Numbered from the stretch's first letter, positions 17,780 through 27,034 are shown. The stretch is DNA of 64,000 nucleotides from Paenibacillus sp. TCA20 (GCF_000732325.1 NZ_BBIW01000008.1:124001-188000), one strand, 5' to 3'. Notes: generated by a model from the sequence alone, not told the origin. Program-made: numbers and translations.

Positions 17780-19411
17780 GTGGACAATCGTTTCGTAAAA
17801 AGAATGGTTAGTTTCTTTCTGATCTTAGTTATGGTTGGTGCTGCGGTATTATACCCGGCAGATAAGGGCTATGCGGCAACGGTATATGTTACGGATAACG
17901 GCACTTCCATTGTAGTCAATACAGGCTCAGGACTTGAGTATACCGTGAATAAGGATAATGGTGATATTACTTCGGCCAAGATGAATGGCACAGAGCTGAG
18001 CAGCTCAGGTGGCAAAGGGTCTCATATTGCTTCGGGTCTCGGATCAGCTGCAAATGTGACTTGGAGCAAATCTCCTTCGGGTTCTACGGTTCTGATTACT
18101 GTAGCTACCGATACATTAACCCACTATTATTCGTCTCGCGGCGGTGAGAATACGATCTATATGGCGACTTATGTGACAGCTCAGCCATCAGTGGGCGAGC
18201 TGCGCTATATTTTCCGTGGTAATGGAAACGTTCTCACGGGTGTGCCGGCGAATTCTAACAATCGAGGAACAACCGGTGCTATAGAGAGCCAGGATGTATT
18301 TGGACATTCGAATGGTCAGACAACCTCCAAATATTATGGTAATGATCAAGCCAAGGATTTAACGATTCGCGGAGCTACAGGGAATGGAGTCGGTGTCTTC
18401 ATGGCATATGGCAATCGGGAGAAGAGCTCCGGCGGTCCATTTTTCCGTGATATTCAGTTCCAGAGCGGCGGCGATACTGAAATCTACAACTATATGAATT
18501 CCGGACATGCCCAGACAGAGAATTGGAGAATGGGGCTTCATGGACCTTATGCCTTGGTCTTTACAACAGGATCTACCCCGGCAGTACCTGACTTCAGCTG
18601 GATGTCGGGCCTTAATCTGCAGGGCTGGGTGTCCAGCCGAGGTAATGTAGTGCTTAATGGTCTATCCGGTATGGATTCAGCTTATACGTACACGATTGGC
18701 TTTGCGAATAGCAATGCCCAATACTGGGCAACGGCTTCTTCCAGTGGTTCTGCTTCGAAATACGGAATGATCCCTGGAACGTATACGATGACCGTATATA
18801 AAGGGGAACTCGCGGTATACACAGAGAATGTCACTGTGAACGCGAATGCAACGACCACGGTGAACACACGGACGATTAACAATGACCCAAGCGCTGCTTC
18901 TGCTATTTGGCGTATCGGGAATTGGGATGGTACACCGAGAGAACTCCTGAACGGACAGACCATTCCGGTGCGGCATCCCTCCGACAGTCGTAATCCAAGC
19001 TGGGGACCTGTAACGTATGCTGTCGGCGGTGCAACAAATAAATTCCCAGCGATTCAGTTCCGCGGAGAGAATTCTCCAACAACGGTTACCTTTAATCTGA
19101 ATTCTTCACAGGCGGCCTCCGCTCATGTGCTGAAGATTGGGATCACGGCAGCTTACAATAATGGACGACCAAGTGTCACGATTAATGGAAATACGCTCAG
19201 CAACCCGGCGGCATCCTCGCAGCCTAATTCCCGCAGCTTTACGATTGGCACTTACCGGGGGAACAATGCGACCTTTACATGGAATATTCCAGCCTCCTAC
19301 TTCAATAACGGCGCCAATACTTTGACCATAACGCCGATCAGCGGTTCCAGTGATTTGGGCAATTGGCTGAGCGCAGGCTGGGTCTATGATGCCGTCGAAC
19401 TGTTGAATTAA
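17780..19411 (+). CDS. secreted rhamnogalacturonan endolyase, PL4-like
   Basis: A 543-residue secreted polysaccharide lyase that should cleave the rhamnogalacturonan I backbone of pectin by beta-elimination. A signal peptide (VKRMVSFFLILVMVGAAVLYPADKGYA) is followed by a beta-sandwich catalytic region. Candidate catalytic residues are Lys184 (TSKYYGND) and His243 (MNSGHAQTENWRMGLHGPYAL); their spacing of 59 is close to that of the Lys/His pair of fungal PL4 lyases. The middle third looks like an FnIII-like domain (YGMIPGTYTMTVYKGELAVYTENVTVNA) and the C-terminal 180 residues like a CBM-type jelly-roll (AIWRIGNWDGTP to WVYDAVELLN). The start is GTG, 7 bases after AAGGAGGA. It is monocistronic. 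Confidence 0.85.
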   Translation: MDNRFVKRMVSFFLILVMVGAAVLYPADKGYAATVYVTDNGTSIVVNTGSGLEYTVNKDNGDITSAKMNGTELSSSGGKGSHIASGLGSAANVTWSKSPSGSTVLITVATDTLTHYYSSRGGENTIYMATYVTAQPSVGELRYIFRGNGNVLTGVPANSNNRGTTGAIESQDVFGHSNGQTTSKYYGNDQAKDLTIRGATGNGVGVFMAYGNREKSSGGPFFRDIQFQSGGDTEIYNYMNSGHAQTENWRMGLHGPYALVFTTGSTPAVPDFSWMSGLNLQGWVSSRGNVVLNGLSGMDSAYTYTIGFANSNAQYWATASSSGSASKYGMIPGTYTMTVYKGELAVYTENVTVNANATTTVNTRTINNDPSAASAIWRIGNWDGTPRELLNGQTIPVRHPSDSRNPSWGPVTYAVGGATNKFPAIQFRGENSPTTVTFNLNSSQAASAHVLKIGITAAYNNGRPSVTINGNTLSNPAASSQPNSRSFTIGTYRGNNATFTWNIPASYFNNGANTLTITPISGSSDLGNWLSAGWVYDAVELLN

Positions 19412-19425
19412 TCCATACGGTAACG

Positions 19426-19478
19426 GAATAAACCGGCTATTGCCCTATGCTTGTTGTAGGTGCAAAGCCGGTTTATTC
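19426..19478 (+). terminator. intrinsic terminator after the lyase gene
   Basis: 13-base perfect inverted arms GAATAAACCGGCT (19426-19438) and AGCCGGTTTATTC (19466-19478). Confidence 0.8.
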
Positions 19479-19609
19479 ATAAACAATCGTATGGATAAAT
19501 GGATAGAGAAAGATCATTTTATGTTACATTATGTATAGAGCACTGTATGAAGCCCGAGATAATATTTGATGAGGAAGCTCACTACAACTTCAGAGACGGA
19601 GGGAATAGG

Positions 19610-21196
19610 ATGAACGAGAAACGAAAGGACGAATTAGGAAGAAGGTTTTTGCTAAGCCCCTATATTTTAATAGATGAGTGCAATGAACTGGAAATACAAG
19701 AACTGATCTTTCTCATTCATTCAGGTAAACACCTCAAGACAAAAGAGGCAGCCCCAGCCAAGCAGCTGGATGATAGAATCAGCCTGTTATTTAACGTGCT
19801 GCACGAGAAAGTAAGAGACGCAGAAGCGTTATACATAGCCTATGAGAAGAAGACGAATTACCCTTACATTGATGCGGAGGATCGCATCTGGATGTTCTCA
19901 ACAGAGGAATATGCATTGCATGCAGCCGATTATTTCATGCAGCAGCAGCTGATGCTGGAGATGAAGCGGGTTGGCAGGGAAGATCTGATGAAGATGTTTG
20001 GCGAGCTTCACATGCTTGGGCTGCGAAAAATACTCGTAGATAATGGGCAGTACCATACCTTGCTGGATCGGGATGAACTGCTGCCACCACCGGACTTTGG
20101 CGATACACCTGAGATTAATATTCCTGTAACCAATCCAGATTTGCAGCATGCCATTATTCGCTTCTTTCAATTCATTGGCACCAGACGGAGCGGAGAAGGA
20201 GCAAAACAGCTGGCCAAGGAATTTGAGGCCAAAATGCTGTATGAAGTGATTCGTGCCAAGTATCTAGTCCCGATGCAGCTGGAGGAAAAAGTGCCCTCTA
20301 CGCTGGATGAGCAGGGCAGAAAGACAATCAAGGAAGGTGCGCGAATCCAATTTGCCGTACTGGGCGGCGAGGGCGATTCGAAATGGCTGCCAGTATTTAC
20401 AGATTGGAAAGAATTTGAGAAGGCTTACGATAAGAAGGTGTGGAGCAGCAACATTGCTACATACGATGACATCGTGGCGATATCGGCAAGAATGAATGGA
20501 ATTGTCGTGAATTGCAGGGGGATTCCAATTCCCATCCATGAGAAAAATAAACAGATGATTGAGGCGTACAGACAGGAGCTTGCTTCGGCTGCCGCTGAAG
20601 CCTCTAAGGAAGCACCAACCGAGGCTGTACAAGAGAGTAATACAGATGATATGCCAACCCAAGCACCTACTGACACTCCAGATCGAACTTCTGATGCAGT
20701 ACCGGATGAGGTGTCGAGCCAAGGTCCGAATAATGCATCAGCAGGAGCACAAAATGATAGCCAAGCTGATCGCGAGACGGAGAGCAGCATGGACATTGGA
20801 GCTCAGAACGAAAGTGTAACCCCAAATGAGAGGAAGCATTCACCTTCTGCCGCGGCAACAGAGGAAGTGAAGGTTCCTCAAGGAACAACGCTGCGGATTG
20901 GTGAACCTAGTGAGGTGCCAGAACCTCTCGCCGACTCGTTAAAGGCCTGTCTGAAGAAGCAGAAGGGCGTTAAGAAAGCCTACTTAAAATGGATGGTAAA
21001 AGGAGAAGAACAAAGCTATCTCCTCATCGTCGATTTCGAGGGGAGTCAGGAGGAGCTGTTCAGAGACATTGCTCAAGCAGCCACGCCTCATCTGAACGGA
21101 TCCTTGCTTGATATTACCGATAGCAATGGCTGGGCTGCAGAGCATGTCAGGGATGCGGAACCATTTTATAAGAAGAAACGGTTTGGATTTATTTGA
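19610..21196 (+). CDS. SseB-family protein with long disordered linker
   Basis: A 528-residue cytoplasmic protein of unknown exact role. The middle (about residues 190-320) has SseB-like features (FEKAYDKKVWSSNIATYDDIVAISARMNGIVVNCRGIPIPI), and the C-terminal 100 residues (GTTLRIGEPSEVPEPLADSLKACLKKQKGVKKAYLKWMV) match the SseB C-terminal domain. A low-complexity Ala/Glu/Asp/Pro/Thr linker (about 335-425) separates them. SseB in enterobacteria is linked to serine sensitivity. The ATG at 19610 follows GGAGGG; the frame is open 37 codons further up without a usable start signal. Confidence 0.8.
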   Translation: MNEKRKDELGRRFLLSPYILIDECNELEIQELIFLIHSGKHLKTKEAAPAKQLDDRISLLFNVLHEKVRDAEALYIAYEKKTNYPYIDAEDRIWMFSTEEYALHAADYFMQQQLMLEMKRVGREDLMKMFGELHMLGLRKILVDNGQYHTLLDRDELLPPPDFGDTPEINIPVTNPDLQHAIIRFFQFIGTRRSGEGAKQLAKEFEAKMLYEVIRAKYLVPMQLEEKVPSTLDEQGRKTIKEGARIQFAVLGGEGDSKWLPVFTDWKEFEKAYDKKVWSSNIATYDDIVAISARMNGIVVNCRGIPIPIHEKNKQMIEAYRQELASAAAEASKEAPTEAVQESNTDDMPTQAPTDTPDRTSDAVPDEVSSQGPNNASAGAQNDSQADRETESSMDIGAQNESVTPNERKHSPSAAATEEVKVPQGTTLRIGEPSEVPEPLADSLKACLKKQKGVKKAYLKWMVKGEEQSYLLIVDFEGSQEELFRDIAQAATPHLNGSLLDITDSNGWAAEHVRDAEPFYKKKRFGFI

Positions 21197-21230
21197 GCTG
21201 AATAAACGATGGAAGAATTATAATTTAAAA

Positions 21231-21269
21231 AGAACGGAGCTGCGCTTTGAATGCAGCCCCGTTCTTTTT
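21231..21269 (+). terminator. intrinsic terminator after SseB-like gene
   Basis: AGAACGG-A-GCTGC pairs with GCAGC-C-CCGTTCT, followed by TTTTT. Confidence 0.85.
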
Positions 21270-21335
21270 GTATAGATTCGTAAGGTCTTCGTATACTTCG
21301 CTGATACAATCCACCGGCTTGTAACGAAATGGAAC

Positions 21336-22052
21336 TCAGCGGCGGCTTACGAATTTTTTGATATGATCCAATTTTAGTATTCGGTCTCCTCTAGACATCA
21401 GCTCCTGGTCACTAACGATCCATGTATGATCCTTGGAGCCCTTTCTTCGTACAGCAAAGAAGTGATAGGGATTCCCTGAATATATCTTGAAGCCTTTCTT
21501 GCGGCAAAGAGCGCAGAACTTCACACATTCGCCTTGTGTCTGGTCCGGAAAGCTTACGGTATCAAAAACTTCACGCTTCACGAGCAGTGTGGCTCCCTGC
21601 ACCTGAGATACGTAGCATTCCGTGAGCTTGTGATATCGATGAAGCACGAGCTTACGGCTGCTCAAGTACATAAAATGAGCTCGCTTGCCCACAATGTCAG
21701 CTTGGGACTTCTGCAAGGTACGCATACTGTCGGCGAGATATCTTGGCGCATAGTAGTCGTCATCATCAAACTTTGCGATATAGGGATGCTTCGCCATCTG
21801 GACTCCATAATTCAGACAGTGCCCCAAGCTTACTTGCTCTGGTTGACTGTAAATTTTGATATTACGATATTGTTTAACCGCTGCTTTATACTCCTCGATC
21901 TTCAAATGATGGTGGTTCAAAATGATAATCAGCTCTTTATGCTTGTAGCGCTGCCTGAGAAAATTGTTAATTAAATTATCCATACAGTATCGTCTTTTTG
22001 TACAGGTGATGATCGACACCGCTTGTTTCGAAGAAAGCTCCTTCAGGGACAC
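21336..22052 (-). CDS. family 2 glycosyltransferase (second of tandem pair)
   Basis: A 238-residue GT-A-fold glycosyltransferase. It opens with the family-typical VSIITCTKRRYCMDNLINNFLRQRYKHKELIIILN and has the metal/nucleotide-binding acidic run KFDDDDYYAPRYL near residue 95. The protein is about the length of the catalytic core only. The start is GTG at 22052, three bases after the stop of the upstream paralogue; GGGG inside the end of that gene serves as ribosome binding site. Compared with its neighbour the C-terminal acidic motif reads GECVKFC rather than GEDDLFC, so the presumed catalytic Asp pair is altered. Confidence 0.82.
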   Translation of the reverse strand: MSLKELSSKQAVSIITCTKRRYCMDNLINNFLRQRYKHKELIIILNHHHLKIEEYKAAVKQYRNIKIYSQPEQVSLGHCLNYGVQMAKHPYIAKFDDDDYYAPRYLADSMRTLQKSQADIVGKRAHFMYLSSRKLVLHRYHKLTECYVSQVQGATLLVKREVFDTVSFPDQTQGECVKFCALCRKKGFKIYSGNPYHFFAVRRKGSKDHTWIVSDQELMSRGDRILKLDHIKKFVSRR

Positions 22053-22055
22053 CGC

Positions 22056-22790
22056 CTACAACCCCTTTGGCTTGCGCTTAACGAATTTCTTGAAATGATG
22101 AACGCCGGGGATCTGTTTGTTATGGGCAATCATTTGCTCTTCATCAATGATCCAGGTATGTCCAGAAGAGTTCTTTCGGCGGATGGCAGCAAAGTTGAAT
22201 CTGCCACCAGAATACACCTTGAAGCCTTTCTTTTTGCTGCGCAGACAAAATAGATCATCCTCTCCTACATTCTGATCGGGAAAGGATACCTGTGACAGTA
22301 CCTTCCGTTTCATCATCAGCGTAGCTCCAGGCAGTATGGATACGGTTTTGTTCTCATCCTGTGGAAAGCGGAGGATCAAGGTTTTGGATCCCTTCAAGTA
22401 CATGTAATGGGCCCGTTTACCGAGCACATCGGCTTTACTCTTGTGAAACGAGAGAAGGCCATCCGTGAGATAATGGGGAGCATAATAATCATCATCGTCA
22501 AACTTTGCAATGAAGTTGTACTTGGTCTTTTTGAATGCATAATTGAGGCAGGCACCAAGCGAGCGGCGCTCGGGAAGCCGAAAGACCTGCACATTCTTAT
22601 ACTTTTTGGCCTGGCGTTTATAAGGTTCCAGAGGAATTTGGTCATTATTGACGACGATAATCAGTTCCTTTTTAGCGTGAAGCTGCCTGCTGTAATTGAG
22701 AAACAGCTGTGACAGATAGCTGCCTCGGTTCGTGCAGGTGATGATGGATACCCCTTGCTTTTTTATGAGATGCTCTAGTCTTCTGCTCAC
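22056..22790 (-). CDS. family 2 glycosyltransferase (first of tandem pair)
   Basis: A 244-residue GT2 protein aligning over its full length with the next gene: VSIITCTNRGSYLSQLFLNYSRQ, KFDDDDYYAPHYLTDG, GKRAHYMYLKGS, GATLMMKRKVLSQVSFPDQNVGEDDLFC, GHTWIIDEEQM. It starts at GTG behind GAGGAG. The pair arose by tandem duplication. No acceptor or donor can be named; similar small GT2 enzymes act in spore-coat or cell-surface glycan synthesis. Confidence 0.84.
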   Translation of the reverse strand: MSRRLEHLIKKQGVSIITCTNRGSYLSQLFLNYSRQLHAKKELIIVVNNDQIPLEPYKRQAKKYKNVQVFRLPERRSLGACLNYAFKKTKYNFIAKFDDDDYYAPHYLTDGLLSFHKSKADVLGKRAHYMYLKGSKTLILRFPQDENKTVSILPGATLMMKRKVLSQVSFPDQNVGEDDLFCLRSKKKGFKVYSGGRFNFAAIRRKNSSGHTWIIDEEQMIAHNKQIPGVHHFKKFVKRKPKGL

Positions 22791-22823
22791 CGGATCACTC
22801 CTCTCTATACTAGAGAATTAGAA

Positions 22824-22860
22824 TCTTTCACTAACTTAGGATATGTAAATGAAAGATTAG
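22824..22860. repeat. 9-bp inverted repeat between MerR and GT genes
   Basis: AATCTTTCA and TGAAAGATT are separated by about 19 bases in the 117-base gap. It could be a weak terminator after the MerR gene or an operator for the glycosyltransferase pair; there is no T-run. Confidence 0.45.
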
Positions 22861-22907
22861 GAGAAACGGTGATTGTCCATTTATGGGCCGCACATTCGAA
22901 GATATAT

Positions 22908-23666
22908 TCATGATTCATAGAGATGCTGATGTTCATTAAAGAGCTTGATTGCAGATTGTGCTCCTTGAATGGCTTCAAGCAGAGACTCAGTGAGGCGATC
23001 AGTTACTGATACAATATCCTCATCATCCGAAGGGGAATTAAGGATGGTAATAACATCTGTAGGTCGCTGGTCCAGCTTGCGAAGCAAACGGAGAATGGCT
23101 TGGAGAGAGTAGTGGGCGCTTCTTAGTCCCCGAATAATTTGCAGCCTGGATAATTCTTTTTCCCCATAAATACGGTGTCCGTTCTCAAGTCGCGGGATCA
23201 CAATCAGTCCATTGCGTTCCCAGTTTCTTAACGCTTCTGTCGTAACCCCTAATATATGAGCTGCTTCTGTTCGCGAGTAAGTCTTGTCTCCATCTGGAAT
23301 ACCCTCATGCAGCCATTTCTCCACGGCTTCTGCAGCGAGCAGAGCATGCTGATATTCACTTTTTAGATGGGATAGATATTCGTGAGTCAGACTTAACGCC
23401 TGTGCGAATTGTTCTTTCCCAGAAGTGGTAACAATCTCTCTTGCTTTATTACGGATGTCACCTTGTACAATCTCGCATTGAAACAGAATTCGCGCAATCT
23501 TCATCTGAAAGAGATGAATGTCTGAGTATACACGGTACCCATTGGTAAGCCGAGGAACAGGAGAGATGTATCCCCATTCCTCATAGACTCTTACCGTATT
23601 GGGATGCACAGAGGCGAGAGAGGCAATCTCTGAGGTCTTGTACAACGGATAACGACCTACTTCCAT
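22908..23666 (-). CDS. MerR-type regulator with two HTH domains
   Basis: A 252-residue regulator carrying two complete MerR helix-turn-helix/wing domains in one chain. The first covers about residues 8-75 (LYKTSEIASLASVHPNTVRVYEEWGYISPVPRLTNGYRVYSD), the second about 128-195 (TYSRTEAAHILGVTTEALRNWERNGLIVIPRLENGHRIYGE). The C-terminus has a helical stretch without cysteines, so no metal site. Its start overlaps the ABC permease gene by 10 bases, so it is the third gene of the exporter operon and probably regulates it. Confidence 0.86.
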   Translation of the reverse strand: MEVGRYPLYKTSEIASLASVHPNTVRVYEEWGYISPVPRLTNGYRVYSDIHLFQMKIARILFQCEIVQGDIRNKAREIVTTSGKEQFAQALSLTHEYLSHLKSEYQHALLAAEAVEKWLHEGIPDGDKTYSRTEAAHILGVTTEALRNWERNGLIVIPRLENGHRIYGEKELSRLQIIRGLRSAHYSLQAILRLLRKLDQRPTDVITILNSPSDDEDIVSVTDRLTESLLEAIQGAQSAIKLFNEHQHLYES

Positions 23667-24394
23667 CTAAAATATCGGATCGTGATCCCCATAGAGAGGA
23701 TGATACACATTCCTAGAATTCCAATGTGCAGGAGACTGTTTGAGAGATCGGCTCCTGTACTTACGTCCTTTAATAAATGAATGCCATGGGCAAGCGGAAA
23801 CACATCCATTCCCCATTGCAGAAAAGATGGCATAATCTCATACGGAATGGTTGCTCCTGAGAATAACAGCATCGAGAAGTAGGCTGCTGAGCTCCAGAGG
23901 TTGGCGGACTTGGTATCCCGAACAAGGCTGCCAATCAGTGTGCCAATACTGAACATGGATATAAGAACATATAAATAAGATATCAGGAACAACGGCCAGG
24001 AGCCCTGAAGTTCATAGCCAAACGCAAAGAGGTAAACGAGTGTAACGCCAATAAATGAAATGACAGCTGCGATCATCTGAACAAGTCCTTGAGCAATGAC
24101 AATCTGAAGAGGGGATACCGGTGTAACCTGCAGCCTCTGCAGAATTCCCCGGTGACGATAATCGGCAAGCGTCAGGGACAAGCCCATCACCCCGGTTGCC
24201 AGTATACCAATCGTTATGACCGAGGCGTACGACAGATCAAAGTTGGACGCACCGCTCCCAGCACTGTCTTTACTCAATGTATAGCCAAATATAGACCCAA
24301 GTATAATGGGGAATAAAATCCCGAAGATGAGAATGTCGATACTCTTCCAGACGAGCTTTGCTTCAATTTTAAAGAATGTCATAAATGAATTCAT
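23657..24394 (-). CDS. ABC-2-type exporter permease
   Basis: A 245-residue permease with six hydrophobic segments. It shows the ABC-2 pattern: SLTLADYRHRGILQRLQVTPVSPLQIVIAQGLVQMI in the first cytoplasmic loop region, and NLWSSAAYFSMLLFSGATIPYEIMPSFLQWGMDVFPLAHGIHLLKD near residues 165-215. It pairs with the ATPase upstream (adjacent stop/start) and forms a DrrAB/YfiLM-like drug or lipid exporter. The substrate is unknown. Confidence 0.87.
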   Translation of the reverse strand: MNSFMTFFKIEAKLVWKSIDILIFGILFPIILGSIFGYTLSKDSAGSGASNFDLSYASVITIGILATGVMGLSLTLADYRHRGILQRLQVTPVSPLQIVIAQGLVQMIAAVISFIGVTLVYLFAFGYELQGSWPLFLISYLYVLISMFSIGTLIGSLVRDTKSANLWSSAAYFSMLLFSGATIPYEIMPSFLQWGMDVFPLAHGIHLLKDVSTGADLSNSLLHIGILGMCIILSMGITIRYFRWK

Positions 24395-25113
24395 CAGTAG
24401 ATGTCCCCCTCTGTTCCTGCGAAATGTAAATATGCCTCTTCTAATGATTGCGTACCGCTGAGCTCAAGCGCTTCAGGTATCGTCCCTTGAAATACGGTAT
24501 TTCCTTTATGAAGAATAAGGATTTCATCGCACAGGATCTCCACCTCATCCATGTAGTGTGAAGTAAGAACCATTGCCATCCCTTGTTGTTTCATATCCAG
24601 CAGTCGATTCCAGAGCATGCGGCGTGCTCGAGTATCCAGACCTGTCGTCAGCTCATCAAGAAATACCAGCTTAGGCTGGTGAATGAGCGCAAGAAGAACA
24701 GCGAGTCTTTGCCGTTCCCCACCGGAGAGTGTTTTGACGAGCTGATCTGATTTGTCCTCGAGTCCAAATATACGTAGTAACTCGTTGATATCTGCCGTTT
24801 GCTGGTATAAGCTCTTCCACTGGCGGCATGAGTCCTGAACGGTTATGTTTTCCTGAAACTGCGTAGATTGCAGCTGGACACCAACCTCTTGAAAAACATG
24901 CTTCCTCTCCTTGATCGGGGATTTGCCTAGAATGGCGAGCTCGTCATACTGGCTCTTCTCCATGCCTAGAACAGCGGAAATGGTTGAAGATTTACCGGCA
25001 CCGTTAGCTCCGAGCAGCCCAAGCACCTTGCCTGATTCAAGTTCGAAGCTGATATGATTGACGGCTAGAGCAGAGCCGTAGGTAACAGATAAATTTTTGA
25101 CGTTTAGTACCAT
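24394..25113 (-). CDS. ABC exporter ATP-binding protein
   Basis: A 239-residue ATPase with Walker A GANGAGKSS (about residues 34-42), Q-loop VGVQLQSTQF, signature LSGGERQRLAVLLALIHQP, Walker B LVFLDELTTGLD and switch LTSHYMDEVE. Note DEL rather than the usual DEP after the Walker B aspartate/glutamate. First gene of a three-gene operon with the permease and the double-HTH MerR protein. Confidence 0.88.
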   Translation of the reverse strand: MVLNVKNLSVTYGSALAVNHISFELESGKVLGLLGANGAGKSSTISAVLGMEKSQYDELAILGKSPIKERKHVFQEVGVQLQSTQFQENITVQDSCRQWKSLYQQTADINELLRIFGLEDKSDQLVKTLSGGERQRLAVLLALIHQPKLVFLDELTTGLDTRARRMLWNRLLDMKQQGMAMVLTSHYMDEVEILCDEILILHKGNTVFQGTIPEALELSGTQSLEEAYLHFAGTEGDIY

Positions 25114-25163
25114 TGAAGTGCCTCCTTCGTTTTTGGGTGAGAAGCAACTATATCAGACGAAGC

Positions 25164-25188
25164 GGAGGGTGGTGTCATATTGGAGGGT
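25164..25188 (-). promoter_or_regulatory. direct repeats upstream of the ABC/MerR operon
   Basis: Two copies of ACCCTCC on the minus strand (complements of 25164-25170 and 25182-25188) are 18 bases apart in the same orientation. Between and after them lie ATGACA and TATAGT with a 20-base spacer, the long-spacer geometry typical of MerR-controlled promoters. This is a candidate operator only. Confidence 0.4.
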
Positions 25189-25269
25189 TGGACAGCAGGA
25201 GAACACACCAGGGGATGGAATTGTAATATGAGGAGTGCCTGATTCACAACATATGGGAGGTCGATTAGG

Positions 25270-25830
25270 ATGGCAAAGCAATTCTCGGCTTTACTGCCAG
25301 AGCATGTTGAATTTATTGGAAAACAGCATCTGTTCTTTGTAGGTTCGGCGGCTCTATCACCAGATGGGCATGTCAATCTTTCACCCAAGGGCTATGATAC
25401 GTTTCGTGTGCTGTCCGAGAATCAAGTCGCTTATCTCGATCTGACCGGAAGCGGCAGCGAGACGAGCGCACATATCAAGGAAAATGGGCGGGTAACCATC
25501 ATGTTCTGTGCATTCGAGGGCCCGCCTAATATATTGCGGCTGTATGGAACGGGAACCGTGGTGCTGCACGGGACGAAGGAATGGGAGGAGTTATATCCCA
25601 AGTTTGATCCGCTTCCCGGATCAAGGCAGATTATCCTCGTCGACGTACATAAAGTGCAGACTTCCTGCGGCTACTCTATTCCGTTCATGGCATATGAGAA
25701 GGAAAGAGATACACTCCAAAGATGGGCCGACCAAAAAGGAGAAGCAGGACTGAAGAGCTACTGGGAGCAGAAAAACAGCGCAAGCATTGACGGTTTGCCA
25801 ACTCCGCTTGGAATCCAGCTTAATAAGTGA
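25270..25830 (+). CDS. pyridoxamine-5'-phosphate-oxidase-like flavoprotein
   Basis: A 186-residue protein of the PNPOx-like split-barrel fold. It starts MAKQFSALLPEHVEFIGKQHLFFVGSAALSPDGHVNLSPKGYD, the pattern of the single-domain FMN-binding group, followed by ENQVAYLDLTGSGSETSAHI and VTIMFCAFEGPPNILRLYGTG. Most such proteins bind FMN or F420 and act as small oxidoreductases; the substrate is unknown. GGGAGG lies upstream. Divergent from the ABC exporter operon and 21 bases ahead of the SGNH gene. Confidence 0.85.
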   Translation: MAKQFSALLPEHVEFIGKQHLFFVGSAALSPDGHVNLSPKGYDTFRVLSENQVAYLDLTGSGSETSAHIKENGRVTIMFCAFEGPPNILRLYGTGTVVLHGTKEWEELYPKFDPLPGSRQIILVDVHKVQTSCGYSIPFMAYEKERDTLQRWADQKGEAGLKSYWEQKNSASIDGLPTPLGIQLNK

Positions 25831-25851
25831 GCAATAATAAGGAGTGGAGTC

Positions 25852-26984
25852 ATGAAAGAAAATCCGAATCTGCAAGTATATCAGCTATCTGATGTTTCAA
25901 ATTTAAAGGTTCACGGCCGAACAACGGGCAGGCTCGCACCGCTCACTTTATTTTGGACAGGGAGTGGCATTGAACTAAACAGCATAGGCTCCGAGCTTGG
26001 CTCGAAGTCGAAGTGGACTACAGTCAGCATGAACAGTGGATCTCGATTCTGATCAACGGGGTACCGGCAACAAGACAGATGCTCACGCACGGCAGGTACT
26101 GGATCTGTTTATTCAGAGGGATGAATGATCGTACGGTCAAAAATGTACGAGTTATCAAGGAGGTTCAGGCTATGAGCGCCGATCCTGATGCCTTGCTGCA
26201 ATTTCACGCGGTCAAAAGCGATGGACAGTTTATGCCTGTTCCCGAGAGCAGTGTGAAGCTGGAATTTATCGGCGACAGCATCACTTCCGGGGAGGGAGCT
26301 ATTGGCGCAAAATTAGAGCAGGACTGGATTCCGATGTGGTTTAGCGCGGTAAGCAATTACTGCAGGGTGACAGCCGCCGCGCTCGATGATGCGGAATACC
26401 GGATCCTGTCCCAGAGCGGCTGGGGTGTGCTCACAAGCTGGGATAACAATCCGAAGGCGAGCATGCCGCAGTACTACGAGCAGGTGTGCGGACTGCTGTC
26501 AGGAGAGCGAAACCGGGAGCTGGGTGCGCAGGAGCCGAACGATTTTGCCGCATGGCAGCCGGATGTCATTGTGGTCAATCTGGGTACGAATGATGGCGGT
26601 GCCTTTCATTCTCCTGAATGGAGAGATGAAGCAGGAGGAGCGACCCACAAACAGCGGTTAAATTCGGACGGTACCTATCATGAAGAGGATCTGCGGGCGT
26701 TCGAGAACGCGGTAGAGCAGTTTCTCGTCAACCTTCGGAAGAATAATAAGGAGGCTCATATCGTATGGGCCTACGGTATGCTCGGAACACCGATGATGCC
26801 GGCCATTTATCGGGGAGTGGATGCTTACCTGTCGAGATCGGCCGATCGGAAGGTGTCTGTGTTCCAGATGCCGAACATGACGGAAGCGACCATGGGCGCG
26901 AGAAGTCATCCCGGTGCGTTGGCTCACGAGGAAGCCGCTACAGCATTAGCAGGTTATATTAGAGGCATTCTTCCATCTAAATAA
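25852..26984 (+). pseudogene. SGNH/GDSL hydrolase interrupted by a 1-nt deletion
   Basis: Two overlapping frames together encode one esterase: 25852 to about 25997, then from about 25998 to 26984 in the next frame. The first frame reads RTTGRLAPLTLFWTGSGIEL...GSEL and the second continues WLEVEVDYSQHEQWISILINGVP. Continuity is restored by adding one base within GAGCTTGG (25993-26000). The catalytic blocks are intact downstream: GDSITSGEG (block I), NLGTNDGG (block III, Asn) and RSHPGALAHEEA (block V, His). The N-terminal part is a jelly-roll-like domain seen in CE2-type acetyl esterases. AAGGAG precedes the ATG. As read, it is a frameshifted gene; a sequencing error is possible. Confidence 0.75.
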
Positions 26985-26997
26985 CAGGATATATACA

Positions 26998-27034
26998 AAC
27001 AGGCCATCTCCCGGATATCGGGAAACGGCCTGTT
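26998..27034. terminator. bidirectional terminator
   Basis: AACAGGCC (26998-27005) and GGCCTGTT (27027-27034) enclose a second short stem CCCG/CGGG. It separates the convergent SGNH and acetate-transporter genes. Confidence 0.7.

Noticed and set aside
22394..22645. Open frames inside the glycosyltransferase gene
   Set aside because: Shadow of the GT2 gene in another frame.
25993..26002. Programmed -1 frameshifting in the SGNH gene
   Set aside because: No X-XXY-YYZ heptamer is present at the shift site.
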